From Gigantopelta aegis (taxonomy: Eukaryota; Mollusca; Gastropoda; Neomphalida; Peltospiridae): DNA of 64,000 bases. Where the stretch lies: positions 51,381,663 to 51,445,662 of the forward strand of contig NC_054706.1 of NCBI RefSeq assembly GCF_016097555.1, in the 5' to 3' direction. Below are positions 11,357-25,300 of this stretch, piece after piece. A model generated the notes under the pieces. That model worked only from the letters and a program-made list of their open reading frames with translations. It did no database searches and had not been told where the DNA came from. Every line of letters starts with the position of its first letter. The stretch's first letter is position 1. A program made the position numbers and the translations under genes.

Positions 11357-14300
11357 GTAATTATGTGATGTAAATAGTTCCAACATTGTTTATATGAGGG
11401 TAGCCAATGTACTGAGGACATCGATTAGGTAATTATGTGATGTAAATAGTTCCAACATTGTTTATATGAGGTAGCCAAAGTACTGAGGACATCGATTAGG
11501 TAATTATGTGATGTAAGTAGTTCCAACAATGTTTAGTAGGTGCTGTCATATTCAAAATAAAGTTACAATGTTATTCTGAAATTTTGGTCTATAATATTAC
11601 ACGTACTAGTATCTATGAAACTTAAAAAACTTGCAGAAGCCAACCGTTATTTTTTAACCAAAAATTAACTATATATGAAATTATTTCACTAAATTATATT
11701 CAAATTCAGCATTTAAAAAAAATGACAATTGACAAATTTGGTGAGAGACATAGCTAGCCCTAGGATTGTATGGTCAACAAGCAAAAATTAATATTAAATA
11801 ATTAAAATCATGGAAGGACTCTCCTTTGGCACTGTCACTAACCCTAACTATTTATGCTAAGTATTTTTAATGTTCTTTATATGTGACGGTGCCAAAGGAA
11901 TGTTCTACCAAATCCGGTAGCAACAATATTAATTAATATTTATTAGATAGAGTCAAATACAAAATAATGTAGTAATTGGATTGCATGGTCAACAAGCAAA
12001 AACTTGTATTAACTATTTGAAATCATATGACAAATGTATTAAAGACTTCAAGTAATGTTATGTACCTTGTAAATGATTTAAACAATTAATGTTTATTGGA
12101 TATTGTCAAATACAAAATAAAGTGGTAATGGGACTGCATGGCCAACAAGCAAAAGCTTAATATTAATAAATGATTGCACCATGTACAAAACAACTAAGGT
12201 AATGTCATATAAATGGTTTAAACAGTTACTCTAGTTATTAGATACTGTCAAATAAAGAAATACATTCATTTTTGATTAGCCAACAAGCAAAAGGCTATAT
12301 TAAATCCAGGCCAAAGGATTTTAAACTTCATGGGAAGCTCTTTTTCGGTTCCATGCCTTGTAATCATGGGAACCCATTGGAATCTGTTTATATTATTTTT
12401 GTTGTACTTAATATAATAATCAGGCAGGACTTAGCCCATTTGGTAAAGCATTCGCTTGATGCGCGGTCGGTTCAGGATTGATTCCCGTCGGTGGGCCTAT
12501 TGAGCTATTTCTGGTTCTAGCCAGTGCACCACGACTGGTATATCAAAGGTCATGGTATGTGCTGTTCTATCTGTGGGATGGTGCATATAAAAATCCCTTG
12601 TTACTAATGGAAAAATATAGCAGGTTTCCTCTAAGACTATACGTCAAAATTGCCAAATGTTTCACATCCAATAGCCGATGATTAATAAATCAATGTACTC
12701 TACTGGTGTCATTAAACAAAACAAACTTCTTCAATATACTAATCATGGGAAATGAAATTGTATGATTTTACCGACACGATACCGGAACCGATCGTTACCT
12801 TGAAATCTGAAGGCCTGAAATCATTGCAGGATGTAACAAATACATCAAGGTAATGTGATATGTAAATGCTTTTAACAATTAATACTGGTCTCAGTGGCGT
12901 TGTGGTTAGGCCATCAGTCTACAGGCTGGTAGGTACTGGGTTCAGATCCCAGTCGAGGCATGGGATTTTTAATCCAGATACCGACTCCAAACCCTGAGTG
13001 AGTGTTCCGCAAGGCTCAGTGGGTAGGTGTAAACCACTTGCACCGACCAGTGATCCATAACTGGTTCAACAAAGGCCATGGTTTGTGCTATCCTGCATGT
13101 GGGAAGTGCACATAAAAGATCCCTTGCTGCCTGTTGTAAAAGAGTAGCCTATGTGGCAACAATGGGTTTCCTCCAAAAAACAGTGTCAGAATGACCATAT
13201 GTTTGACGTCCAATAGCCGATGATAAGATAACAAATCAATGTGCTCTAGCGGCGTCATTAAAATAAAAACCAAACTTTTAACAATTAATATTTATTAGGT
13301 ACTGTCAAATACAAAATAATGTGGTAATGAGATTGCATAGCCAACAAGCGAAAAGTTATATTAAGTTACATATAGCATATGCATTGGAATAATGTGATGT
13401 AATTGGTTTAAACAATTAATATTTATTAGATACATAAAGTAATGTAATGGTAAGGTATTAAATCTCTGAACCAATTAGCCATATTAATTACTCTGTGGTA
13501 ATACTTAGTAAATAGTTCAAACAATATTTTATATTACCTGGTACAGTCTAAATACCAAATAAAACACATTTTGGGGATTGTCCCTCGGTAGTAATACTTA
13601 GTAAATAGTTCAAACAATATTTTATATTACCTGGTACAGTCTAAATACCAAATAAAACACATTTTGGGGATTGTCCCTCGGTAGTAATATTTAGTAAATA
13701 GTTTAAACAATATTTACTATTAGGTACAGTCAAAAACCAAATAAAAACATTTTTTGGGGGGATTGTCCAACAGGCATATGTCCCTACATTAAAACATTAA
13801 ACCAGTAACCTGCAACAATATGTCCTAAACCAGTCAAAATATGTTAGCTATCTTTTTAGACAGCAATATGACTTATTACAGGGAATAATTTTGATAACAA
13901 ATGACTTGTAATAATTTGTTTAATTTTTCTAAAATTCTACCTTCTTCAACAATATTAGGTTGGGTTGGTTTGGGTTGGGTTGGGTTGGGTTGGGTTGGGT
14001 TGGGTTTGGGTTTTTTCCTCTCTTTTTTTGGTGGGGGTTGTAACTTTTGTTTTGGGCATGAGTTTGACGCATACCTCTCTTTCAGTGGTTAGAGTAGTTT
14101 TAGGGATAGGGTTAGGGTTAGTGTTTAGAGTCTTGATGGGTACAGGTCGAACTCTTTCCTAATATTAATTCTGTTCTTTCTTTGATTCCTTAAATGTAAA
14201 GTGCATTTTGTATTTTTTTTAAAACACCTTTTCAATACGTATAACTGTATGGTAGTATCAAGTGTGTTTTCCTCGTCCCAGAACACTTGTTATAAATACT

Positions 14301-16325
14301 AGTAGAGATTATAATTGGGGGGTGTCATTAAACCAACATTCCAGTCGGTGTCTGGTCAGATCTGTAGATATTCTTTACAGGATTTACTTCACTGATTTCA
14401 TTGTTCAGTTTTCTGAAGGCTGTAAACACAACTGGATTTAAACAATGTTGTGGTCAACACTGTGACTCTTGGGTACCTAAAGCTTGTCATCACAAAGCTT
14501 CTAATGTAATCTATCAGATGGATTTCAGAATATTCACAAAGCTTCATCTTTGGTGTTTACATTTCTTTTTATAACTTGGTTGGTTTAACTGGAATTACTA
14601 TATCTACTGAAATAAAGCATTGGCTTTTCACATTATTATAAAACTTTTGAAAGTGCCATATTTTGCTATTTTAACATATGTTAGTGATAAATAAATACAA
14701 TTTAACAATCCCACGCAAAATCTCTACATAATTAACTTTAAAATATTAACATTGTAAAATGCTGCCACTGGGAAACGGAAATAGCACAGAAATATTTGGT
14801 TATGTTTTTTTAGCTGAATTTATTGTAGTTTTCAGCCTCATCAACTTTGTGTTTTTTTCATCAACTTATTTTACCACAAAAACATTATGGGACATTATGA
14901 CAAAAATAAATACACACAAAAATAACCTTTGTAATGTAACTCGTATAACCTGTTAGTTATCTCTGTAAAACATGCAGTAAAATACAAGTTGTCTAGTAGT
15001 AAATAAATTTATTTAGTCATAATTATTTATATACATGTAGCTGAAGATATACAGCCTGTACATTTTAAAACAAAAGTTAATAAATACTTTTGGCAGGAAG
15101 CATCCATTAGGCAACTATTGTATATGCTATCCTGTCTATGGGATGGTGCATATGAAAGATCCCTTACTGCTAATCGAAAAGAGTAGGCCATGAAGTGGCG
15201 ACAGCGGGTTTCCTCTCTCAATATCTGTGTGGTCCTGTGTGTTGAGTGCGTCATTAAATAAACCATTTTCTTCCATTATGCAACTATGCTACATAAATTC
15301 CCATTGCATGACCATGAATGTTTTGGTAACTAATAAGGATTTTACTTGCACTATTTTAAATAGGTGTTGTTGGGGGTTTTGTTGTAATATTCTTGGCTAC
15401 TTAATAACTATTTAGTATTTTATGCAAATGAGCTTTTTGAAAATCCAATCTTTACACATAATTTGCTTACCATTTGTTAATTTGACTTTAAAAGAGTGGA
15501 ACAAAGATATTTGTAGGCAGGTGGGGTGCAGGGAGGCAGGGTGGTGAAGGTCGTGGTAAAAAACATTGATTAAACACAGTTTTCTGCACATCCATCATGC
15601 AGAGCTTGCATGTTTTGGCCATAAAACCTATTGCTTTATGAATGTTGGTCTATAAAGTTGTTAAATATGTTGACAGTCAGTTAACAGCAAGAGATATTTC
15701 ATGACACAAACCGCCAATAATATAACCAGTAATCGTTTGAAACATACATATAGGTAATGCTAAACCAAATGACATCCGGCTGGGTCAAAGTTTGAGGTGC
15801 ACCAAACTTTTGATAGAGCAGTTAATACCTCAAGTTTTGCCATTGATAATAAATGTGACAGTGTTAGTTGTTTTTTTTATCTATGAAATAAATGTATGCA
15901 ATTTTATTTCATTTATTGTCCGAACCAAATTGTTAACTACAAAAAATTACTTTGGAGGAAATCTAACGGCAATTAAAGGTAGGAGAGTAATTTTTCGTAG
16001 TTGTTAACAATTTGGTTCAGACAATAGTACAGTACCACTGTGCTAAGTAGCCTTGTGCTTGAAACATGTATAGGATACCTGATAAACTAAGTACTATAAT
16101 TTTGTGCAAAACTAGGGATGTTGTAACAACATCCAGTTATAAACATGAAAAATAAGCATTAAAGGTTTCACGTTCTTCAGTTAATACTTTGGGGAAGGGG
16201 CTGGAGTATTTGTATTTATGAGTCATAGGTTGGTTGGCATATTGCACATAGTGTTTTTAACCACATGTGTTAACATTGTCCCTATGGAATTATTATTTGG
16301 TATAGTACAACCTATAATTTAAAGA

Positions 16326-16384
<59 letters not shown>

Positions 16385-19300
16385 AATTCTACTTTACACA
16401 CATTAATGTTTTCCCCCCCCCCTCACATTGGAAAACTTTAATTCTACAAATAACTATTATTTTTATCAATGGAACATAATTATTAGTGTTGTTTTGTTTC
16501 TGTTTTTATCAGAGATTGCACCATGACTGGTATATCAAAGGCCGTGGTATGTGCAATCTTGTCTATGGGATGGTGCATATAAAAGGTCCTTTGCTAATAA
16601 TGAAAAAATGTAGTGGGTTTCCTCTCTAAGACTACAGGTCAAAATTACCAAATGTTTGACATCCAATAGCCAATGATTAGTGGTGTATCTAGTGGTGTCG
16701 TTAAACAAAACAAACTTCTTATCAGAGGTTGGGTCCAAGGGGGGATGCACCTAAACCGTTTGAGGATAGAGGCATGATAATAGGTTTTTAATTGGTCAAC
16801 TTTGTTTTTGTTGTTTTCATAAACTTATCTTGGTATATGGTTTAAAAACAACAAAAACAAAAACAACAACAACAACCAGCACACAGCACACATCCAACAT
16901 TTCAATAACTTATTTAATTGCATGTATTAACTAGAAGAATCAAAGCTTTGTTATCCAAAAGTCATTGAAAGTGGGTGTGGTTATGAAAAATGGGTGCACC
17001 CCACTGAATTAACTTGCTGTATTCAGGAAGTTTTATTTCACAAGTAAAAAGATAATGTTGCCCCACCTGTCTGGGCTCTCGTTGGTGGCTAAAGAATAAA
17101 GGTTGCAGTGGAGCTTGAATTGCTTTTGTTATATAGTTGGGAAGTGGATACCCCTACTTATGGGAGCTTATACAGTGAAACCTCTCAAAACTGGACCCTC
17201 TGTAAACTGGAATTTCCCCAAAACCGGACATTTTTCACAGTCAATTTTAAAAAAACCCCATCAGTACAGAACTTAACCTCTCTAAACCAGATACCTCTTA
17301 AAACCAGACATTTTACTTTGTTTTTAGTGTGTCCGGTTTAGAGGGGTTTCACTGTACATAATTTCCAGTGAAGATTCGGTATCAACCATGTTGGATTACC
17401 ATGTGATGCTGACATTGCACTTTTCTTTTTTTGTGTATATTCATGGTTATAACATGCTTATGGTCCAAGAATGCTTTCCTTGACACACATCCAAGCTATC
17501 TGTCCAGGACTTTTAATGGTCATTTTTATTTGGTAAAAAAGTGATATGTTAATTTACATTGATCTCCCTACTGAGCCATTAAAACTCACTCTGCATGGGG
17601 GGGGGGGGGGGGGGGGGGGGGGGTACCAGAATGTGAACCTGGTGATAATACCATTTATTATCCACATAGACAAGACAAGACCATTTTTATTCAATATAAA
17701 GGCCATAGGCCCATGATACAGTCAGAAACTGTTATACATGTGTAGTGTTTGCACAGTATACTATAGGTATATATTTAAATATTTAAGTATTTATAAGTTT
17801 TTGCACATTATAAAGATAAAGACATACATTGAATAATACATCCAAATTTTCTGATGTCATTATATCTATAAAGGTTTGCAATGAATGAAATTTAGAAATA
17901 TGGTGATCTCGTAGTACATTATAACGCTTACATACAAGCAAAATATGGAGTTGATCCTCAATATATCTTAATCCATGATGCAGGCAATATGGACAGAGTC
18001 TTTCATACAAGCAAAATATGGAGTATTATCCACATAGTTTAAGATATATATGGAAATGCAACCAGTATAACACACATGTCCACAGGTCAGAGAGTTTTTA
18101 TCAAACAATCATTTATCGTGACATGAGTCATCATGATTTCATGTGCACAATGCATGACGTCATTTTGGGAAGCGATGTCATAACATAATGCGGCTTCCCC
18201 AGTCTCAGCTCTTTGTAATGGCTTACTAAAATGATATAATTTCTGAAAATTACATCATTTCATCATCTCCTAGTAACCTTTGAAATGTTTTGACAGGGTC
18301 ATTGTTATTTATTAAAAAAATTATTATAGATAATATGGATAATAAAGAAATTATTACACTCATGTGGGAATCGTATTGATTTTACAAAACGAGAATGAGG
18401 TTTCATGTATTACCAATACTCTCACTTGAGCATACTACCTTTGCTGCTAATCGAAAAGAGTTACAGTGGGTAACAGTGGGTTTTCCCTCTCAATATTTTT
18501 GTGGTCCTTAACGATATGTCCGACGCCATATAACCGTAAATAAAATGTGTTGAGTGTGTCGTTAAACCATTTCCTTCCTTCCTCACTCGAGCAATATATG
18601 AATCCTGACACTTGTTTCATAAAATCAGTATGACACACAAGCTTGTATAACAATCTCTACTTATTTTCATATTGACATCTACTGAAGGTACAAACATGCT
18701 GTAATGAGTATGCAATTCAGGTTTCTCTTCTTACTACTGATCATAGGTTAATTACTGTTAGAAACAAACCCTGCTGACAATAGTTTAATAAGAAAAAATG
18801 TAAGAAATCATTTATATTTTTTTTTCATTTTTTTATGGACAAGGTAGCACATACAAGTGATACTCTTTGCTATACCTGTTGTGGAACATTGGTAAAGTAT
18901 ATATAGTGTTCAGTATTCACAGATGGTCACCTATTAAGGTATTATAGGCCGTGTTCAGATTTATACATTTTTCATTTTTGCATTCGCCCAACATATCTAC
19001 CAAATTCAATTATATTGAAATGAAGTAGGTGTAAACAGGCCTGTCCAATCCCTACCTCTGTACTCTTATTCCTATCTGCAATTCAATTGAATGTGGTGGA
19101 TGACTGATAACGTATGCACAAGTGAGTGCAGATGAGAAAAAAAGAAGATCCTACTGTATAAAACCAAATTGAGCTCAATGTGGCAGTTGTCAAACCAATG
19201 TTTCATCATGAATAATTCTGTTATGCATGCAATGTGGACATATATTCATAGCTTTTTTTAACATTTATGAATCTTAAAAGAATATGAGGCTGTTCATTCA

Positions 19301-22300
19301 CATTCATTGGTTAACTGGCATTTCAGTGGAGGTGATGTCCTTTTGCATGGTTCCAAGTCCGTGACATCTAGTCTTCAATAAAACTCAACTTGTATAATAT
19401 TGCAATATGTATAAACAAGACAGTAGACATATACGGGTATATGACTTCTTTTCTTAATGATGAGGCAGGATACTCTAACCATTCACACACACCTAGTTTC
19501 ATCATTGTTTTGAAAGTGATTCATGAGTGCATGTTAACATGACTGTGAATTAAAATAACCCTTTGGACTTTTGTCTTGTGCAAAGTACAGCTTTGTCATT
19601 TAGGTTTTGTAAGACCATACAATCTGGGAGTGGTTGACCTCCTTCAGATAAAGTGACAAGGAAGTATTGTCAGTGCCCTGCTGGAAAGTAGTCCTTACAA
19701 ATAAAGTATCTAACATTAATTCATGGGTACATTCCATCTATGCGCGGGTTGGTCTGGGATTGGCCCCTGTTGGTGGGCCCATGGGGCTATTTCTCATTCC
19801 AGCCAGTGCACCACGACTGGCATATCAAAGGCTGTGGTATGTACTACCCTGTCTGTGGGATGGTGCATATAAAAGATCCCTTGCTGCTAATCGAAAAAGT
19901 AGCTCATGAAGTGGTGTCAGTGGGTTTCCCCTCCCAATATCTGTGTGGTCCTTAACCATATGTCCGACGCCATATAACCGTAAATAAATGCGTTGAGTGC
20001 GTCGTTAAATAAAACATTTTTTTCCTTCCTTCCTTGTTTAAATATTCTTTTCACTCTTTGTTTCATGCAGGGACGGATATAGCCCAGTGTTAAAGTGCTC
20101 TCTTGATATGCAGTTAATCTAGGATCAATCCCCATCAGTGGGCCTATTGGGCTATTTCTCACTACAGGTTGTACTCTACAACAACTGGTGTAACAAAGAC
20201 CGTGGTATGCATTATCATGTCTGTGGGATGGTGTATACAAAAGAATGTTGCATATAAAAGAATGGTGCATGTAAAAGAATGGTGCATATAAAAGATCTCT
20301 TGCTGCTAACCGAAAAGAGTAGTCAGTGGAGTAGTGGCATTGGGTTTCCTCTCTAATTATTTCTGCACATTGTGAAGAAAACATTTAGACTTTCCTTTTT
20401 GAATCTAGACCAAATATCAAAATGAGCAAATATTACACATCAAATAGCCATAGTTTAAAATATTACACATCAAATAGCCATAGTTTAAAATGTTACACAT
20501 CAAATAGCCATAGTTTAAAATGTTAATCATCAAATAGCCATAGTTTAAAATGTTACACATCAAATAGCCATAGTTTAAAATTTTACACATCAAATAGCCA
20601 TAGTTTAAAATATTACACATCAAATAGCCATAGTTTAAAATGTATTGATGTTTACATTAAAACAAACATTCTTTTCTTCTTGTTTCTTGCATTCTATCTG
20701 TTGCTGTGAAAACATGTATGCCGCTGTCTGCATGTACCTTGTACCTATATAATAAGTAGATAAATTTGTTGGTGCACCTGGCACACTATGACCTAAACAC
20801 AAGTGATTTAATGCACTGAAAGTTTCATAATTGCCCTGTGTTAGTCATATCTTTTATGTTATATGTAAGACTGAGCATGCATAACAGTTTACCGGCCTCG
20901 GTGGCGTCGTGGTTAGGCCATCGGTCTACAGGCTGGTAGGTACTGGGTTCGGATCCCAGTCGAGGCATGGAATTTTTAATCCAGATACCGACTCCAAACC
21001 ATCAGTGAGTGTTCCACAAGGCTCAACGGTAGGTGTAAACCACTTGCACCGACCAGTGATCCATAACTGGTTCAACAAATGCCATGGTTTGTGCTATCCT
21101 GCCTGTGGAAAGTGCAAATAAAAGATCCCTTGTTGCCTGTTGTAAAAGAGTAGCCTATGTGGCAACAGCAGGTTTCCTCTTAAAAAAAACAGTGTCAGAA
21201 TGACCATATGTTTGACGTCTAATAGCCGATGATAATATAAAAAATCAATGTGCTCTAGTGGCATTAAATAAAACAAACGTTTTTACTTTGCATAACAGTT
21301 TTAACAGATACTGTTTTATAAACAGTTATGATACATAATGTCCGACATCAAATATCTGTAAATAGAAATGAGTAGAAAATAAAAATACATTTTTAAAAGA
21401 TGGCCTATCATTTATTGTACTTTGATTTCTTAATCATCGGCTCTTAGGTTGTCAACCATTTAGTAATTGTGGCAAGTAATCTTCAGAGGGAAGCAGCTAA
21501 AATTTTTATTACCAACAAAAGATCTTTTATATGCTGTTTCCCCACAGACAGGACAGTTCATACCATGGCCTTTGATATACCAGTCATGATGCATTGGTTG
21601 GGATGGGGGGGGGGGGACACAATCAGTGACTGAATTCTCGAGGATTTGATATACCAGTCATGATGCATTGGTTGGGATGGGGGGGGGGGGGGGGACACAA
21701 TCAGTGACTTGATTCTCGAGGATTTGATCCTTCTACCTAAGCACCTCAGGCAAGTACAGAGTGCATCATTAAACAAAATATGTTTTCCTTGAGTACGTAA
21801 TTATATGGATATTATAGAAAACCTGTTTTGTAGATGTTAATCGGCATACATGTAGTGTAAAGCAGTTAGCAGATTTTAAAATAGTATTTATATATCAGAT
21901 ATGTTCATGTGTTATCATGTATATATAATCATATTTCAGTTACTTGTATTTAAATTAAAAATAACTATGGAAAACCATCAATATTATAATAATAAATAAT
22001 ATATCAAGTGAATTCATTCTAGGTGAAATATTTAATATCAAAGGTAAACAATTAGCTCCTGGATAATATTCCATAATAAAGATTGAGATGACCTATGAAG
22101 AGGTTATGTAATTAAATTGTTTTATTATTCCAGCAGAAATAACAATCATAGTTTCTCGTGAGCAATCCACCCCGTACTAAGTCAAATGTAACATGCACAA
22201 AACTTAACTATGTTGCAGCAGTAGTTATTTGAATGGCAACTAGGGTCTCCACGTGTACTCAAGTATTCGGACATGGGTCGAGTCTTGCAAGACTCGAGTC

Positions 22301-25300
22301 CATTCACAGGACTCTAGTACACGTACAAGGTGGAATACAATGATCAACTATAATACAATGGACAATGTACAACAATAATTTCAGAAGTAGATAATCAACG
22401 ATATAAGTTACACAATAATTGTATGATCATGCGCTAGTTTCTCTTTTTAAACTGGCCGTCCATATGTCACAACACTTCTAAATGCAATACAATGGCATGA
22501 TTTGGCATCCATGTTCAGCACTAGAATTAAGATGCATAATGCTATTTTATTTTATTCCTTAATCTCATTATCATCTAGTGTAAATGTCGGGTACTTGGGT
22601 GTGGGTTGAGTTTGACCTTTGAGTACTCGAGTCCAATATTTCGGACACGTGGAGGCCCTAATGGCAACCAGCATATCTCTGAAAAAAGATATATATCGAC
22701 ATTTTCAAATAGTTTTGACTTAATGTAAATTTATACTTGTCTATACCACCATGGTGGTCACATGGTAGGGTGGGTTGGAGTGGGATATTGGAGGGTGGGG
22801 TACCGGGGGGGGAATTGATGGCACACAATATATGAATGGGTGATTTATAGGACATTATATATTTTATTTTAAATTTCTCCTTTTCCTCCATCCACCATCA
22901 TAAATAAGTTGACAAGTTTTGGAGCAGCCCTGAATGCAGACTGTATTGATTTTAATAGCTGTTATATACTGGTTTTGTCAGGTGATGGAAATAAACGTTA
23001 ACCTCATCCTCTGACCCCATTTCATCATAATTACATACAGTTACATATACATGTACAAATAAGTCTCAACAACTGCTGGTAGTGATTTATATATTGCCTT
23101 GCAATCAATTAACATATGTCTGTAACCCAAAACGTTTTAAATATTTTATCTTTTGGATATACCTGTACATGTATGGGTATTAAGTTATACTTCTAAGAAG
23201 TTAAAAAGGAGAATGTATTAACGGTATATATACATTAAAATATGATTGTAAGGGGATATATAATTTAGACATTTATAATTGTATGCATCTGTTTATCTTC
23301 ATCCATCCATCCATCCATCCATCCATCCATCCTTCTATTTATCTATTTATCCATTGATTTATCCATCTATCCATCCATCCATCCATCCTTCTATTTATCT
23401 ATTTATCCATTGATTTATCCATCTATCCATCCATCCATCCATCCATCCATCTATTTATCTATTTATCCATTGATTCATCCATCCATCCATCCATCCATCC
23501 ATCCATCCATCCATCCATTGTTACATTTTGTTACCGAAACATACATTCACAATATCAGACTTTAATAGTTATATTCATACAGGCCATAGGATTTCAAATT
23601 TCATGGGAAACACTTTTTCAGTTCCATGGCTTGGGATCATAAGAACCAATTGAAAACTTTTTTTAAAACATAATTATATATATATATTATTTTCATTGAA
23701 TAGTCATACTTGATATAATAAGCATGGGAAACGAAATTTTGGTTCGTGATTTTACCGACACAGTACCGGAAATGGTCTTTTCTGTGAAATCCTAGGACCT
23801 GTCATACATGTATATGTATGTTTGGAATTTTCAGACAAAGTTCAGTCTAATTTACATAGTACATTTAAAAAAAATTTTTTTTATGTTAAATGGCTCTTTC
23901 TGAATTTACCACATTGCTTTATTTGCATTATAAAAAATTTAGCATCCACCATTTATGAAAAACCCCCAAAACCAAACCAAACAAAACAAAACAACTAATT
24001 TCAGCTTTCTTTTCTCAGCCACACCAGATTGTTTCTAAATACCTTAAACTGTATAGGCTGGGTCAGAGATTTCTATAACGTACAGAAAGCAATCATCAAT
24101 GTCAGTTTGACAGGTTTATGGTTTGGCTATCATAAAGACATAAGAAGGAACCTGACGTTTTAAGTACATACCTGATAAGCTTTAGATTATATATACTAAC
24201 GTCCAAAAGAAACTTTACCTCAAAAAATTGATTTAAATTTCTTTATAATTAGGATAATGGAAATGAAAAGGTGGTTAAATGTTTCTGAAATAACGTTTTA
24301 TTCACAATATGCAATATGTTCTTTTGAACATGCCACATGTTGTGGGTTTTTTTCAGTAGTATCAGAGTTTTGGTGTTGTTTCTTTTGGACGTCAGTATAT
24401 ATATATATATATATATCTACCGGTAGTACTTTTTGGTGCAAATCAACAGAAGAATAGTGGAATTTGGTGATTTCAAACTAACAGACATTTAAAAGAAAAA
24501 GAGTTTCTATTTTAATATATTCCTATATATGAAAATTGACACTATGGGGATTAACGACACCACTAGAGCATGGTTTTTGTTACACCAGTTGTAGAGCACA
24601 GCCTGTAATGAGAAATAGCCTAATAGGCCCACTGATAGGGATTGATCCTAGATTGACTGCACATCAAGAGAGCGCTATAACACTGGGCTACATCTGTCCC
24701 TGCACAAGACAAAGAGTGTAAAGGATGTTTAAACAAAGTTAAACATTTGTTTTGTTTAATGACACCACTGGAGCACATTGATTAATTAATCATTGGCTAT
24801 TGGATGTCAAACATTTGTTAATTCTAACACGTAGTCTTCAGAGGAAATCTGCTATATTATTCCTAATGCAGCAAGGGATCTTTTATATGCACTTTCCCAC
24901 AGACAGGATAGCACATACCATCTAAGTTGATTATGTCTTTATTTGAGTTTCTTTTGTTCTTCGGTATATAATAAGATGTTTATTTGCTGTAATTTGAGAA
25001 CAGGATATAATTCTATTGTAAAACACTTGCTGGAGATACTGTGGACATCAATAGGTCATAAGATCATGTGAATGGTTTTTAAGAGATTTATTTTTGTCAT
25101 GAACTAGTCAAGTTTATGGCTAATATTTAATATGTTCAAAGTAAAAAAAAAGAGAAAAGTTTGTTTTATTTAACAACGCCACTAGAGCACATTGATTTTT
25201 TATCTTATCATCGGCTATTGGATGTCAAACATATGGTCATTCTGACACTGTTTTTTTTAGAGGAAACCTGCTGTGGCCACATAGGCTACTCTTTTATGAC

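Larger units (their letters stand above)
11532..13790 (+). repeat. Decayed tandem array in intron 1
   Basis: Diverged units recur at about 11535, 11930, 12060, 12200, 12840/13276, 13390, 13493, 13590 and 13685. They share pieces such as TAATGTGATGTAAAT, AACAATTAATATTTATTAG, TACTGTCAAATAC and GCCAACAAGCAAAA. Their start resembles the sequence after the exon 1 donor, so the array may be an older extension of the donor repeat. A 92-94 bp sub-period is clear at 13493-13780. SINEs and MITEs interrupt it. Confidence 0.65.

Noticed and set aside
20417-20623. 68-residue protein with [10 protein letters not shown] repeats
   Set aside because: A 30-bp minisatellite that stays in frame because 30 is a multiple of three.
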